A stretch of DNA of 43,514 nucleotides. Origin: Macrococcus capreoli (GTDB taxonomy: Bacteria; Bacillota; Bacilli; Staphylococcales; Staphylococcaceae). Below are positions 1 through 12,240 of this stretch, piece after piece. The stretch is from assembly GCF_025628935.1 (NCBI RefSeq), contig NZ_JAOTIS010000018.1, positions 1 through 43,514 on the forward strand, written 5' to 3'. Position 1 is the stretch's first letter. The number at the start of each line of letters is the position of its first letter. The position numbers and the translations under genes are program-made. The notes under the pieces are model-generated. The model did no database searches. It was not told the DNA's origin and worked only from the letters and a program-made list of their open reading frames with translations.

Positions 1-9
1 TAAATATAA

Positions 10-85
10 TGGTGGAGACTAGCGGGATCGAACCGCTGACCTCCTGCGTGCAAAGCAGGCGCTCTCCCAGCTGAGCTAAGCCCCC
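10..85 (-). tRNA. tRNA-Ala (anticodon TGC)
   Basis: The reverse complement folds as a tRNA with a GGGGGCT/AGTCTCC acceptor stem, a GGTTCGATCC T-arm, anticodon loop TTTGCAC and an encoded CCA end. It is the last gene of the eight-tRNA cluster visible here; 16S rRNA is expected beyond position 1 by analogy with staphylococci. Confidence 0.97.
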
Positions 86-102
86 ATATATAATTTAGTA
101 AG

Positions 103-176
103 TCGGGAAGACAGGATTCGAACCTGCGACCCCTTGGTCCCAAACCAAGTGCTCTACCAAGCTGAGCTACTTCCCG
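103..176 (-). tRNA. tRNA-Pro (anticodon TGG)
   Basis: The reverse complement has acceptor stem CGGGAAG/CTTCCCG, anticodon stem CTTGG/CCAAG with loop TTTGGGA, and a GGTTCGAATCC T-arm. The 3' CCA is not encoded: discriminator A is followed by CTT, so CCA must be added after transcription. Confidence 0.96.
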
Positions 177-187
177 TTTATTAAAAA

Positions 188-261
188 CGCGCCCGAGAGG
201 AGTCGAACCCCTAACCTTTTGATCCGTAGTCAAACGCTCTATCCAATTGAGCTACGGGCGC
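188..261 (-). tRNA. tRNA-Arg (anticodon ACG)
   Basis: The acceptor stem is GCGCCCG/CGGGCGC and the anticodon loop CTACGGA reads ACG, expected to be edited to ICG. The 3' CCA is not encoded: discriminator G is followed by TTT. Confidence 0.96.
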
Positions 262-280
262 AAAAAAAATAAAAATTAAA

Positions 281-369
281 TGGTGCCGAGGACCGGAATC
301 GAACCGGTACGGTAATCACTTACCGCAGGATTTTAAGTCCTGTGCGTCTGCCAGTTCCGCCACCCCGGC
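281..369 (-). tRNA. tRNA-Leu (anticodon TAA)
   Basis: This is an 89-nt class II tRNA with a long variable arm (GCGGTAAGTGATTACCGT region). The acceptor stem is GCCGGGG/CCTCGGC, the anticodon loop is CTTAAAA, and CCA is encoded. Confidence 0.97.
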
Positions 370-384
370 ATTTAATTTTCTTAA

Positions 385-459
385 TGGAGCGAAAGACGGG
401 ATTCGAACCCGCGACCCCAACCTTGGCAAGGTTGTATTCTACCACTGAACTACTTTCGC
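385..459 (-). tRNA. tRNA-Gly (anticodon GCC)
   Basis: The acceptor stem is GCGAAAG/CTTTCGC with discriminator T, as usual for glycine tRNAs. The anticodon loop is TTGCCAA, the T-arm is intact and CCA is encoded. Confidence 0.97.
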
Positions 460-484
460 ATTATTAAGTTTTATATTCAAATAA

Positions 485-560
485 TGGTGAGCCATAGAGG
501 ATTCGAACCTCTGACCCTTTGATTAAAAGTCAAATGCTCTACCAACTGAGCTAATGGCTC
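485..560 (-). tRNA. tRNA-Lys (anticodon TTT)
   Basis: The acceptor stem is GAGCCAT/ATGGCTC, the anticodon stem TTTGA/TCAAA holds loop CTTTTAA, and CCA is encoded. Confidence 0.97.
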
Positions 561-566
561 TGGAAA

Positions 567-642
<76 letters not shown>

Positions 643-657
643 ATAATATTAAATAAA

Positions 658-733
658 TGGTGGAGGATGACGGGCTCGAACCGCCGACCCTCTGCTTGTA
701 AGGCAGATGCTCTCCCAGCTGAGCTAATCCTCC
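658..733 (-). tRNA. tRNA-Val (anticodon TAC)
   Basis: The acceptor stem is GGAGGAT/ATCCTCC, the anticodon loop CTTACAA reads TAC, and CCA is encoded. It is the first tRNA after the 5S gene. Confidence 0.97.
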
Positions 734-744
734 TGGGTATATCT

Positions 745-859
745 GCCCGGCAACGTCCTACTCTCGCGGATCGTAAGACCAACTACCATCGGCGCTAGAG
801 AGCTTAACTTCTGTGTTCGGTATGGGAACAGGTGTGACCTCTCTGCCATCGTCACCAGA
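745..859 (-). rRNA. rrf: 5S ribosomal RNA
   Basis: The reverse complement carries the conserved 5S blocks GAGGTCACACCTGTTCCCAT, CCGAACACAGAAGTTAAGC and CGCCGATGGTAGT, with complementary ends TCTGGTGAC and TTGCCGGGC. The ends were set by resemblance to staphylococcal 5S and may be off by a few bases. It is the first gene after the rrn promoters and sits before eight tRNAs rather than after 23S. Confidence 0.95.
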
Positions 860-879
860 CAATTTTCAATACTTATATA

Positions 880-907
880 AGTATAACAGCTTCGAAGATT
901 ATTTCAA
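880..907 (-). promoter_or_regulatory. rrn promoter P2 (downstream)
   Basis: On the minus strand, -35 TTGAAA and -10 TATACT are 16 bases apart. Transcription would start only about 14 bases before the 5S gene. This is weaker than P1, but tandem promoters are usual for rRNA operons. Confidence 0.6.
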
Positions 908-988
908 TAGTAAATTTTACACTGTGTTCATGAACTTTACAATTGATTAACTTTCTTAATGTGTCGACTTGTCATAAGCGACTTTTTA

Positions 989-1017
989 ATAATACGAAAT
1001 TCAGCAATTAAAGTCAA
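989..1017 (-). promoter_or_regulatory. rrn promoter P1 (upstream, with AT-rich UP-like region)
   Basis: On the minus strand, -35 TTGACT and -10 TATTAT are 17 bases apart. They are preceded by a run of A-tracts at about 1018-1050 that resembles an UP element. The promoter lies after the lysS terminator and drives the 5S-tRNA(-16S) transcript, leaving a leader of about 120 bases. The rest of 860-1078 holds no gene that I can see. Confidence 0.88.
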
Positions 1018-1078
1018 CAAATTTTTTTATCTTTTTTTGATTTTTTTAAAGTTAGTAAATTCTGATAATTGCGCCCGA

Positions 1079-1122
1079 AGAAAAAGCACTCTAAACCCCT
1101 TTGTTTACAAGGTTTAGAGCGC
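1079..1122 (-). terminator. Intrinsic terminator of the folP-lysS operon
   Basis: On the minus strand, stem GCGCTCTAAACC pairs with GGTTTAGAGTGC across one mismatch. The loop is 13 bases and a T-rich run (TTTTTCTT) follows. It starts 12 bases after the lysS stop and separates lysS from the rrn promoter. Confidence 0.92.
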
Positions 1123-1134
1123 ATTCGATTCTCC

Positions 1135-3640
<2,506 letters not shown>

Positions 3641-3650
3641 ATCTTTACCC

Positions 3651-4127
3651 TCACTTATAAATTCTTACATCCGGGTCCAAAGTTACTAATTCACTTACTT
3701 TTTGATTCAATATTGGATGAATTGCGTATGGTGCAATTTCATTCAATGGAATCAATACAAAACTACGCTCATGCATATATGGATGCGGCACTTTTAATCG
3801 CTCACTATCTATAACCTGACTTCCGAACAGGACAATATCCAAATCAATCGTTCTCGGTCCCCAGTGAATCTTACGAACACGATTCAACTTCAATTCTATT
3901 GCTTGAATTTCATCTAGCAATTCCAGTGCCGATAAATATGTTGAAACTTCAACCACACCGTTAAGAAAATCATCCTGAACAACGCCTCCAACAGGTGCTG
4001 TTTCATATAAAGCCGAAACTTGTGTCACCTTAGTTTCTCGAACTTCGTTGAGCATTGCTAATGCATCAGTTATTTGTCGCGCTCTATCACCCATATTACT
4101 TCCAAAGCTAATATATGCAACCGTCAT
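3651..4127 (-). CDS. folK: 2-amino-4-hydroxy-6-hydroxymethyldihydropteridine pyrophosphokinase
   Basis: HPPK transfers pyrophosphate from ATP to the pterin precursor in folate synthesis, supplying FolP. The 158-aa product has the family signature [14 protein letters not shown] (residues 89-102), in which Asp95 and Asp97 should bind two magnesium ions, and the N-terminal [10 protein letters not shown] substrate loop. It is 2 bases downstream of folB, so the two are almost certainly translationally coupled. Confidence 0.97.
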   Translation of the reverse strand: MTVAYISFGSNMGDRARQITDALAMLNEVRETKVTQVSALYETAPVGGVVQDDFLNGVVEVSTYLSALELLDEIQAIELKLNRVRKIHWGPRTIDLDIVLFGSQVIDSERLKVPHPYMHERSFVLIPLNEIAPYAIHPILNQKVSELVTLDPDVRIYK

Positions 4128-4129
4128 AA

Positions 4130-5294
<1,165 letters not shown>

Positions 5295-5296
5295 TT

Positions 5297-5305
5297 ATTA
5301 TAACA
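5297..5305 (-). promoter_or_regulatory. folP operon promoter (extended -10)
   Basis: On the minus strand TGTTATAAT provides a perfect TATAAT with a TGn extension. No good -35 is visible, as is common for extended -10 promoters. It lies directly after the cysK terminator and about 30 bases before the folP start. Confidence 0.7.
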
Positions 5306-5316
5306 AAGTTCTAATA

Positions 5317-5349
5317 CAAAAAATAAGACTGAGACTCACCGTCCCAGTC
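5317..5349 (-). terminator. Intrinsic terminator after cysK
   Basis: On the minus strand GACTGGGAC pairs over 9 bp (one G-U) with GTCTCAGTC around a 5-base loop, followed by TTATTTTTTG. It ends the cysK transcript before the folP promoter. Confidence 0.92.
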
Positions 5350-5362
5350 AATCCACTTATAT

Positions 5363-6295
5363 TTAGTCTTGTAAATTCGCAAATAACGGCGTAGATAAAT
5401 AACGTTCACCATTACTTGGTAAAATAGCGACAACGTTTTTACCGCTACCTAATTCAACTGCTTTATCTATCGCTGCTTTAATTGCAGCACCTGATGAAAT
5501 CCCTGCTAAAATACCTTCTTCACGTGCAACTAAACGACTCGTCTCCATCGCTTCATCATTCGTAATTTGTGTAATGCTTGTATACATATCTGTATTTAAA
5601 GTTTTTGGGATGAACCCTGCACCGATGCCTTGAATTTTATGTGGTCCTGGCTGTCCGCCACTTAATACAGGAGAATCAGCAGGTTCTACAGCAATGATTT
5701 CGATGTCTGGGTTATGTTCTTTTAACACTGACCCTGCACCTGATAACGTACCACCTGTACCAACACCTGAAATAAATGCGTCGATTGATAAACCTTCCAT
5801 GGCTTTCACAATTTCAGGACCTGTCGTTAAGCGATGCACTTCAGGATTAGACATATTCTCAAACTGTTGCGGCATAAAGTAACCATGTTCATCTCTTAAT
5901 TCATTTGCTTTTGCGATGGCACCTTTCATACCTTCAGCGCCAGGTGTTAATACTAATGTTGCACCATATGCTCTCAGTAAAGTACGACGTTCCTGACTCA
6001 TCGTATCCGGCATTACTAAAGTTGCTTTATAGCCTTTAGCTGCTGCAACCATTGCTAAACCGATACCTGTATTACCAGACGTTGGTTCAACAATATTATC
6101 TCCAGGCTTAATGATGCCCTCTTTTTCAGCCGCTTCAATCATTGCTAAAGCAATTCTATCTTTTACTGAGCTACCTGGGTTTTGATATTCCAATTTAACG
6201 TAAACATCTGCTGCACCTTCTGGAACAACACGATTCAATTTAACTAATGGCGTATTACCGATTAAATCTGTGACACTTTCTACTCTTAATGACAT
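5363..6295 (-). CDS. cysK: Cysteine synthase A (O-acetylserine sulfhydrylase)
   Basis: This PLP enzyme makes cysteine from O-acetylserine and sulfide. The 310-aa product has the PLP lysine in NPGSSVKDR (Lys45), the substrate loop TSGNTG (72-77) and the phosphate-binding loop GVGTGGT (177-183), and its length is typical. It has its own promoter and terminator and so appears monocistronic. The ATTCCGATAA-containing sequence over its start region could be an operator for a cysteine regulator such as CymR, but that is only an inference. Confidence 0.97.
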   Translation of the reverse strand: MSLRVESVTDLIGNTPLVKLNRVVPEGAADVYVKLEYQNPGSSVKDRIALAMIEAAEKEGIIKPGDNIVEPTSGNTGIGLAMVAAAKGYKATLVMPDTMSQERRTLLRAYGATLVLTPGAEGMKGAIAKANELRDEHGYFMPQQFENMSNPEVHRLTTGPEIVKAMEGLSIDAFISGVGTGGTLSGAGSVLKEHNPDIEIIAVEPADSPVLSGGQPGPHKIQGIGAGFIPKTLNTDMYTSITQITNDEAMETSRLVAREEGILAGISSGAAIKAAIDKAVELGSGKNVVAILPSNGERYLSTPLFANLQD

Positions 6296-6346
6296 AATAA
6301 TCGACCTCCATAATGTAATATTATTCTTACTTATTTTATCGGAATA

Positions 6347-6376
6347 ATTATATCAAAATTTATAATGAATTAACAA
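6347..6376 (-). promoter_or_regulatory. cysK promoter
   Basis: On the minus strand, -35 TTGTTA and extended -10 TGATATAAT are 18 bases apart. Start of transcription is expected near 6340, inside the short ATTATTCCGATAA stretch that overlaps the -10. Confidence 0.8.
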
Positions 6377-6384
6377 TAATCAGT

Positions 6385-7257
6385 CTAAGCAATAATGCTG
6401 CGTAATTCATCTGGGGTAAAATTGTATTTCGTACGACAGAAATGACATTCGACTTCTGCGCCACCGTCTTCTTCAATCATAGATTCAACTTCGGCTTCAC
6501 CTAAACCTTTAATTGCTGTTAAAAACTTCTCTTTACCACAATTACATTTAAATTCAACAGGCATCGTATCAATAATACGAATGTTATCTTCGCCTAATAT
6601 CTCTTCTAATATTTGTTCTGGAGACAATCCTTTATTAATTAAGTTAGAAATTGGCTCCATGTTATTAATACGTTCTTCTAAAAATGATATCGTTTCTTCA
6701 CTTGCGAAAGGTAACAACTGAATAATAAATCCACCTGCTGCTTGTGTTAGTTCTTCTGGTGTACACAATACGCCTAAACCAACTGCTGCAGGTACTTGTT
6801 CACTCGTTGCAAAATAATAAGCAAAATCTTCAGCGATTTCACCGTTATGAATTTCTGTAGATCCCGTAAAGTAATCACGCATACCGATATCTTTTACAAC
6901 ATTAATATAACCGCTGCGGCCGACCGCTTCACCTACATCCATTTTACCCGGACGAATAGATTCTACTTGAACATGTGGATTTTGAACATAGCCACGCACT
7001 TCACCTTTAGCATTTGCATCGACTACGATTTGACCTAATGGCCCACCACCATTAACAGTTATCGTTAACTTCTCTTCATTTTTAAGCATCGCACCCATCA
7101 TTGAACCTACTGTCAATGTACGTCCAAGTGCTGCTGTTCCGACACGCCAAGTGTCATGTTTCTCACGTGCAGATTCTACTAAATTTGTCGTTCTCACACT
7201 AAACGCACGCACTTCATCATTAAACGCTAACGCTCTTACTAAATAATCTTTTGTCAT
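6385..7257 (-). CDS. hslO: Redox-regulated chaperone Hsp33
   Basis: Hsp33 is a cytosolic holdase activated when oxidation releases zinc from four C-terminal cysteines. All four are present: Cys238 and Cys240 (KCNCGKEKF) and Cys271 and Cys274 (VECHFCRTKY). The 290-aa length is normal. The 62-base gap after ftsH is filled by a terminator hairpin whose T-tract ends about 15 bases before the start codon, leaving no room for a promoter after it. Expression therefore probably depends on read-through from ftsH or on a promoter inside ftsH. Confidence 0.97.
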   Translation of the reverse strand: MTKDYLVRALAFNDEVRAFSVRTTNLVESAREKHDTWRVGTAALGRTLTVGSMMGAMLKNEEKLTITVNGGGPLGQIVVDANAKGEVRGYVQNPHVQVESIRPGKMDVGEAVGRSGYINVVKDIGMRDYFTGSTEIHNGEIAEDFAYYFATSEQVPAAVGLGVLCTPEELTQAAGGFIIQLLPFASEETISFLEERINNMEPISNLINKGLSPEQILEEILGEDNIRIIDTMPVEFKCNCGKEKFLTAIKGLGEAEVESMIEEDGGAEVECHFCRTKYNFTPDELRSIIA

Positions 7258-7260
7258 TAT

Positions 7261-7267
7261 ATTTCTC
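7261..7267 (-). promoter_or_regulatory. hslO ribosome-binding site abutting a terminator
   Basis: AAGGAGAAATATA precedes the hslO ATG. It follows the T-tract of the ftsH/hslO hairpin with only a few A residues between, so the same bases serve transcript release and ribosome binding. Confidence 0.7.
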
Positions 7268-7272
7268 CTTTT

Positions 7273-7313
7273 AAAAAGAGGCGGAATCGAATCAGCGATT
7301 CTCTTCCAGCCTC
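7273..7313 (-). terminator. Terminator hairpin between ftsH and hslO
   Basis: On the minus strand GAGGC pairs with GCCTC, GGAA with TTCC across single unpaired bases, and an inner GAATC/GATTC stem extends the structure; TTTTT follows. The hairpin fills the ftsH-hslO gap and abuts the hslO ribosome-binding site (AAAAGGAG). Confidence 0.85.
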
Positions 7314-7319
7314 ATATGA

Positions 7320-9392
7320 TTAAAACTTATCTTTATCTAATTTATCTACATTAGGTTGTGGTTCATTTTTCGATTCATCGACTGGTGCATCCGGATTTTT
7401 TAATTGTTCCTTCACCTCTTCATAAGAAGAGCCAGCATCATCAGAATTATCATCCACATTTTTCACAGTCACACGAGCATCATCTGTATTATCTACTACA
7501 GTTTCTTTCTCCTTCATGTGATATAAATGAGAATCATCATAACTTACTTCAGGTAAAGTACCTTTCGTAAATAACTCATTGATTTGGTTTGCGACTAATG
7601 TTTCTTCAGTCAATAAAGTCTTCGCAATTAAATCAAGCTTATCTTGATGTTCAAGAAGAATTTCTATACATCTCGCATAACTTTCTTTAATTATACGTTG
7701 TACTTCTAAATCAATTTCATAAGCAATTTGATCTGAGTAATTCGGTTCATGACCCATATCACGACCTAAGAACACTTCACCTTGTGATTGACCAAATTGT
7801 AATGGTCCAAGTTTATCACTCATACCATATTCTGTCACCATTTTACGTGCGATACCTGTTGCGCGCTGGAAGTCATTATGTGCTCCTGTAGAAACTTCAC
7901 CAAAAGTGATTTCTTCAGCAACACGACCACCTAATAATCCAACAATCTTATCTAGTAATTCTGGTTTCGTCATAAAGTAACGATCTTGTTTCGGTAACAT
8001 CATTGCGTAACCACCCGCTTGACCACGTGGTACAATTGTAACCTTGTGAACCATTTCGGCTTCATCTAATACACAACCGATAATCGTGTGTCCTGCCTCG
8101 TGCCATGCAACGATATTTCTTTCTTTCTCAGAAATAACGCGTGATTTCTTCGCGGGACCTGCAATGACGCGGTCTGTCGCTTCATCAATATCGCGCATAT
8201 CAATCTTCGTCTTACCTTGACGCGCAGCCACTAATGCTGCTTCGTTTAATAAGTTCTCTAAGTCTGCACCACTGAATCCAGGTGTACGTTGACTTAAAGC
8301 TTTTAAATCGACTGTTTCATCAAGTGGTTTGTTGCGTGCATGTACTTTAAGTACCGCTTCACGCCCTTTAACATCAGGCGCACCAACTTGAATTTGACGG
8401 TCAAAACGACCTGGACGTAATAATGCCGGGTCTAAAATGTCTGGTCTGTTTGTCGCTGCGATCATGATAATTCCTTCATTCTCACCGAAACCATCCATCT
8501 CAACAAGTAACTGGTTTAATGTTTGTTCACGCTCATCGTGACCCCCACCAACACCAGCACCACGTTGACGACCTACCGCATCAATTTCATCGATGAAAAT
8601 AATACATGGTGCATTTTTCTTAGCATTTTCAAATAAATCACGTACACGGCTTGCACCGACCCCAACGAACATCTCAACGAAGTCTGAACCACTAATAGAG
8701 AAGAACGGAACGCCAGCTTCCCCAGCGACGGCACGTGCAATTAAAGTTTTACCTGTACCAGGAGGACCTACTAAAAGGACCCCTTTCGGAATACGCGCAC
8801 CCATTTTTACGAATTTACGATTATCTTTTAAGAAATCAACTATTTCTACTAATTCTGCTTTCTCTTCATCTGCTCCGGCTACATCTTTAAAACGTACTTT
8901 TTTCTTTTTATCATCATAAAGTTTCGCTTTAGATTTCCCAAAGTTCATGACACGGCCTCCGCCGCCGCCACCTTGTGATTGAGATAGGAAGAAAATAAAG
9001 ACGAATGCTAATAATAATAGCGGAATCAATGTACTTAACATACCTAAAAATACATTTTCTTTATCAGCTGGCTTTATATCAAATTTCAAATCACCATCTT
9101 GCTCTTCAGCAATTTTAGTGATTTTATCTAAATCTTTCTGATTGTTATACATTAATACAGATGTGAACGTTTCGTTCGGTTCAGCACCTTTTAATTTCCC
9201 TTTGACTAAATATACATCTTGTCCAGGCTGGATTGTTAATTCTTTAACTTTGCCCTTTTCCAGCTGTGACATTAATTTCGTGTATGTCATCTGTTTAGGC
9301 ATGGAACCCGTGCCATTAATCATTGAGAACACACCAAATAAGACGATACCTATAAGCGTTACCATCAATATACTACGAAAGGCTTTTTGCAT
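7320..9392 (-). CDS. ftsH: ATP-dependent zinc metalloprotease FtsH
   Basis: FtsH is a membrane-anchored AAA+ protease that removes misfolded membrane proteins and unstable regulators. In the 690-aa product, transmembrane helices lie at about 7-27 and 116-136 around an extracytoplasmic domain. A Gly-rich linker (about 141-146) leads to the AAA module: Walker A GPPGTGKT (209-216), Walker B IIFIDEID (264-271), and the second region of homology around [17 protein letters not shown]. The zinc site HEAGH is at 431-435. The tail after about 640 is acidic and low in complexity. Start: AGGAGG lies 9 bases upstream. Confidence 0.98.
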   Translation of the reverse strand: MQKAFRSILMVTLIGIVLFGVFSMINGTGSMPKQMTYTKLMSQLEKGKVKELTIQPGQDVYLVKGKLKGAEPNETFTSVLMYNNQKDLDKITKIAEEQDGDLKFDIKPADKENVFLGMLSTLIPLLLLAFVFIFFLSQSQGGGGGGRVMNFGKSKAKLYDDKKKKVRFKDVAGADEEKAELVEIVDFLKDNRKFVKMGARIPKGVLLVGPPGTGKTLIARAVAGEAGVPFFSISGSDFVEMFVGVGASRVRDLFENAKKNAPCIIFIDEIDAVGRQRGAGVGGGHDEREQTLNQLLVEMDGFGENEGIIMIAATNRPDILDPALLRPGRFDRQIQVGAPDVKGREAVLKVHARNKPLDETVDLKALSQRTPGFSGADLENLLNEAALVAARQGKTKIDMRDIDEATDRVIAGPAKKSRVISEKERNIVAWHEAGHTIIGCVLDEAEMVHKVTIVPRGQAGGYAMMLPKQDRYFMTKPELLDKIVGLLGGRVAEEITFGEVSTGAHNDFQRATGIARKMVTEYGMSDKLGPLQFGQSQGEVFLGRDMGHEPNYSDQIAYEIDLEVQRIIKESYARCIEILLEHQDKLDLIAKTLLTEETLVANQINELFTKGTLPEVSYDDSHLYHMKEKETVVDNTDDARVTVKNVDDNSDDAGSSYEEVKEQLKNPDAPVDESKNEPQPNVDKLDKDKF

Positions 9393-9430
9393 TCACGTTT
9401 TCCTCCTACTAATTTGTAAAGCTAACAAAG

Positions 9431-9439
9431 ATTTTAACA
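9431..9439 (-). promoter_or_regulatory. Probable ftsH promoter (extended -10)
   Basis: On the minus strand TGTTAAAAT is an extended -10 about 40 bases before the ftsH start. No good -35 is present at the usual spacing. The rest of the 124-base hpt-ftsH gap shows no hairpin, so read-through from hpt is also possible. Confidence 0.5.
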
Positions 9440-9516
9440 CACTAAATGTTATTCAATCTACTAATTAAACTTACACAATCTATTTATCTCATGTTCCATT
9501 TAGGTGTAATTCCACT

Positions 9517-10056
9517 CTACTTAGAATATACTTCTTCTTTTAATAATCCGATGTAAGGTAAATTACGATATTTTTCTTGATAATCCAAACCGTAACCTAC
9601 TACGAAATCATCAGGGATTTTTTCCCCAACATATTTCGCTTCAATATCGACTTTACGACGCATTGGTTTATCTAATAATGTTACAATTTCAATAGAGTTT
9701 GCTTTGCGGTATTTTAATAAATCGATAATTGCGTTTAACGTCGTTCCTGTTTCTAAAATATCTTCAATAATAATAACGTCACGTCCTTCAACTGACACAT
9801 CTAAATCTTTTAAGATTTTGACTTCGCCTGTTGATTCAGTACCACCGTGGTATGATGAAACATCCATAAATTCGATTTCTACATGGGTATCAATATGTTT
9901 GATTAAATCTGCCATGAATAAAATAGATCCTTTTAAAATACCAACACATAAAGGTACTTTCCCTTCGTAATCGGCAGTTATTTCTTGACCTAGACGCACA
10001 CAAGCAGCCTCAATTTGTTCTTTCGTTAATACTACACTTTCAATATCGTTATGCAT
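9517..10056 (-). CDS. hpt: Hypoxanthine-guanine phosphoribosyltransferase
   Basis: The enzyme salvages hypoxanthine and guanine to IMP and GMP using PRPP. The 179-aa product has the PRPP-binding motif VIIIEDILETGTT (residues 94-106) and the flexible-loop region FMDVSSYHGG. It starts 3 bases after tilS, so the two form a transcriptional unit, as in B. subtilis and S. aureus. Confidence 0.97.
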   Translation of the reverse strand: MHNDIESVVLTKEQIEAACVRLGQEITADYEGKVPLCVGILKGSILFMADLIKHIDTHVEIEFMDVSSYHGGTESTGEVKILKDLDVSVEGRDVIIIEDILETGTTLNAIIDLLKYRKANSIEIVTLLDKPMRRKVDIEAKYVGEKIPDDFVVGYGLDYQEKYRNLPYIGLLKEEVYSK

Positions 10057-10059
10057 CGT

Positions 10060-11283
10060 TTATTTCTCCTTTGTAATAATAATATCTTTATTGAATAGAT
10101 GATGATTTTGTTTATAATGACCAACCGCGATTACTTTATTATCCACACAAATAATCGGTACTTTCGAACGTTCATGAACCGGTATTTTCAAATCTTTCAT
10201 GATTCGCGAAACTTTCTGATGTTTTCCACCGATTTCTATAAGATCACCCTCTACGCGCTTACGAATAACAATTGTACTTAAGATGCTTTTAATTTCTATC
10301 TTATATTCGTTAAAGTGGTATTTCCCGGGTGAAGTAATTTCCATCCACTCATCTACCGGTTCATTTTTATTTCGTACTATCAATTTATCATAAGCAATTT
10401 GAATATGCCAATGCTGTGCAATTTCAAAAGATGCATGTGTTGTATCGGTTTGCATGACACGCACAATTTCATCTAATAATCCATGACTTAGCGCAAAGTC
10501 TTTATGATATTGCTGAATGAATTGGATGAGCACACGATGAATGACTAATCGATTTTCTTGCACTAACTGGCTGCGCGATAAACAATTAGATTTGATTTGT
10601 TTCTGAAATACTTCGACACGCTTTAATATGAGCGCATCTGTATCTTTCATATACTCTGCCAAATATAATAAGTGGTCGGGATTAAGGGCTGCCTGCTCCA
10701 AACTAGGCATAATTTCATTTCGAATATAATTGCGCACATATTTATTACTCTCATTGGATGCATCTGTCATATACGGTACATCAAAACGTTCAGCATATGC
10801 ATAGAGTTCGTCCTTACTTTCTGATAATAAAGGCCTTATTACCTTATATCCATCGCGCTCAATCATTGATTGTATATCAATCGGTTGATAGAGATAACGA
10901 TGCGTCATAAGTCTAAAGAATATCGTTTCTATTTGATCATCTTTATGATGCGCAGTCAATAAGTAGTCTATGTTGTACTGGTGAATTGCTTGCTCAAAAA
11001 AAAGATATCGTGCTTCCCGCGCATCATTTTGAATACTTTTTGTAAGGTCGAAAAAGTCTTTAGATATCGTATGTGCGATGAAATGTAAATGATACTTTTC
11101 GCAATACATCTCAATCATGTCCGCTTCTTGTTTAGAAGCGTCTCGCAACTGATGATTCACATGCAATACATAAATATCTTTGAAATGTTTCGTTCTTCTC
11201 ACTTTATCTAGCAGTACCATGCTATCCACGCCACCTGAAACCGCAATCGCAAGCTTATCAGATGCATTCCAAAGTATATCCAC
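10060..11283 (-). CDS. tilS: tRNA(Ile)-lysidine synthetase
   Basis: TilS converts C34 of the CAT-anticodon tRNA-Ile to lysidine, which makes it read AUA and is essential. The PP-loop ATPase motif SGGVDS is at residues 16-21 of the 407-aa product. The frame stays open upstream to a GTG at 11322, but that lies inside a terminator hairpin. I choose the GTG at 11283 (MDILWNASDK), which has GGGAG 8 bases upstream; no ATG is suitably placed. The N-terminal catalytic domain is well conserved, while the C-terminal half is divergent, as usual in this family. Confidence 0.94.
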   Translation of the reverse strand: MDILWNASDKLAIAVSGGVDSMVLLDKVRRTKHFKDIYVLHVNHQLRDASKQEADMIEMYCEKYHLHFIAHTISKDFFDLTKSIQNDAREARYLFFEQAIHQYNIDYLLTAHHKDDQIETIFFRLMTHRYLYQPIDIQSMIERDGYKVIRPLLSESKDELYAYAERFDVPYMTDASNESNKYVRNYIRNEIMPSLEQAALNPDHLLYLAEYMKDTDALILKRVEVFQKQIKSNCLSRSQLVQENRLVIHRVLIQFIQQYHKDFALSHGLLDEIVRVMQTDTTHASFEIAQHWHIQIAYDKLIVRNKNEPVDEWMEITSPGKYHFNEYKIEIKSILSTIVIRKRVEGDLIEIGGKHQKVSRIMKDLKIPVHERSKVPIICVDNKVIAVGHYKQNHHLFNKDIIITKEK

Positions 11284-11289
11284 GTCCTC

Positions 11290-11297
11290 AACTCCCT
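11290..11297 (-). promoter_or_regulatory. tilS ribosome-binding site that fixes its GTG start
   Basis: GGGAG on the minus strand lies 8 bases before GTG 11283. The only upstream in-frame start codon (GTG 11322) lies in the terminator loop and has no ribosome-binding site. Confidence 0.75.
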
Positions 11298-11299
11298 TA

Positions 11300-11334
11300 A
11301 TAAAATAAGAGCTTAGGGTCACACCCCAGCTCTT
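11300..11334 (-). terminator. Terminator hairpin between the S1-domain gene and tilS
   Basis: On the minus strand AAGAGCT/AGCTCTT and an inner GGGT/ACCC form the hairpin, followed by TATTTTATT. The T-rich run ends less than 20 bases before the tilS GTG, so tilS has no room for its own promoter after it. Confidence 0.85.
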
Positions 11335-11355
11335 GATTTAAGAAACAATCACGTA

Positions 11356-11742
11356 TTAACGCTTAGATCCTCTACCGCCACGACGTGATTCAGTTTGACG
11401 TTTAATTGAAGTTAGTCGATCTTCACTGTCTTTTAAGAAATTTGATAATTGTTTTTCAAAGTCTTCAGGCTTTTTCTCAACTTTAACTGGCGCTGGCTTT
11501 CTTGGACGTTCTTTCGCTTTCTTAATAGAAAGGCTAATTTTACCGTCATCTCCGATTGTTAATACTTTTACCTCTACTTCATCTCCGACTTTTAAATGCT
11601 CGGCAATGTTTTCAACGTAACTATCTGCAACCTCGCTAATATGAACTAATCCACTTTTGCCTCCAGGTAATTCTACGAACGCACCAAAGTTTTTAATGCC
11701 TGTTACTTTACCTTTTAATTTGTTTCCAACTTCAATTGCCAT
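11356..11742 (-). CDS. yabR: S1 RNA-binding domain protein (YabR/CvfD family)
   Basis: This 128-aa protein consists of one S1 RNA-binding domain (about 1-73, with GKVTGIKNFGAFVEL and GLVHISEVAD) and a basic tail ending SRRGGRGSKR. Relatives (YabR, general stress protein 13, CvfD) act in post-transcriptional regulation or with the ribosome; the target here is unknown. It lies between divIC and tilS, as in S. aureus and B. subtilis, and has its own strong promoter. Confidence 0.93.
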   Translation of the reverse strand: MAIEVGNKLKGKVTGIKNFGAFVELPGGKSGLVHISEVADSYVENIAEHLKVGDEVEVKVLTIGDDGKISLSIKKAKERPRKPAPVKVEKKPEDFEKQLSNFLKDSEDRLTSIKRQTESRRGGRGSKR

Positions 11743-11784
11743 AAGTTTAATAAATCCTCCCGATATAATTCTTCATAATATATC

Positions 11785-11813
11785 ATTATATGCTTGATTT
11801 CCTCATTTTACAA
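11785..11813 (-). promoter_or_regulatory. Promoter of the S1-domain gene
   Basis: On the minus strand, -35 TTGTAA and -10 TATAAT are 17 bases apart, in the 103-base gap after divIC. Confidence 0.82.
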
Positions 11814-11845
11814 CTTGATAAATGAAATTATCTGTGAACTCTGAC

Positions 11846-12229
11846 TTATTCATTCTCGTCTTTCTTTTTCTCTGCATCAGGAATCTTAAAGATAACTTCC
11901 CCATCATTGCTCAGGAAATATTCGCTACGTGCTATTTTCTCGATATATTCTTTACTGTTTAACTGTTTTAATCGTTCTTTCAAAGTAATTTCTTTATCTT
12001 TTAATTTCTCTAATTCAGCTGCTTGTCGCTGTTTTTCCTGCGCAAGTTCTTTATTCGTATTCATTTGCATGAACAACATAATCGTTAAAAATAATAATAT
12101 CGCAAGTAATGCTCCACCAAATACTTTTAAGCGTTTACGCACAATTTTACTACTCTTAATATTTACCCGATGTTTTCGTGCCTGCTCTTTCGTGTACTCA
12201 TTTTCAATTGCACTTACTTTTTTAGCCAT
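11846..12229 (-). CDS. divIC: Cell division protein DivIC (FtsB-like)
   Basis: DivIC is a single-pass divisome protein that partners FtsL and DivIB at the septum. The 127-aa product has a basic cytoplasmic N-terminus, a transmembrane helix at about 35-55, and a coiled coil at about 57-92 (rich in KEL, AAELEKLK, LKERLKQL). The family hallmark ARSEYFLSNDGEVIFK lies near the end. It sits 11 bases after rqcP in the conserved yabO-divIC-yabR order. Confidence 0.95.
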   Translation of the reverse strand: MAKKVSAIENEYTKEQARKHRVNIKSSKIVRKRLKVFGGALLAILLFLTIMLFMQMNTNKELAQEKQRQAAELEKLKDKEITLKERLKQLNSKEYIEKIARSEYFLSNDGEVIFKIPDAEKKKDENE

Positions 12230-12240
12230 GCGTCACACCT

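Noticed and set aside
8593-8919. A 108-codon plus-strand ORF opposite ftsH, and similar long antisense ORFs opposite kbl, ridA and tdcB
   Set aside because: They have no ribosome-binding sites or recognisable domains, and follow from codon bias of the conserved genes on the other strand.
11284-11322. A 13-codon N-terminal extension of TilS starting at GTG 11322
   Set aside because: The start lies inside a terminator hairpin without a ribosome-binding site.
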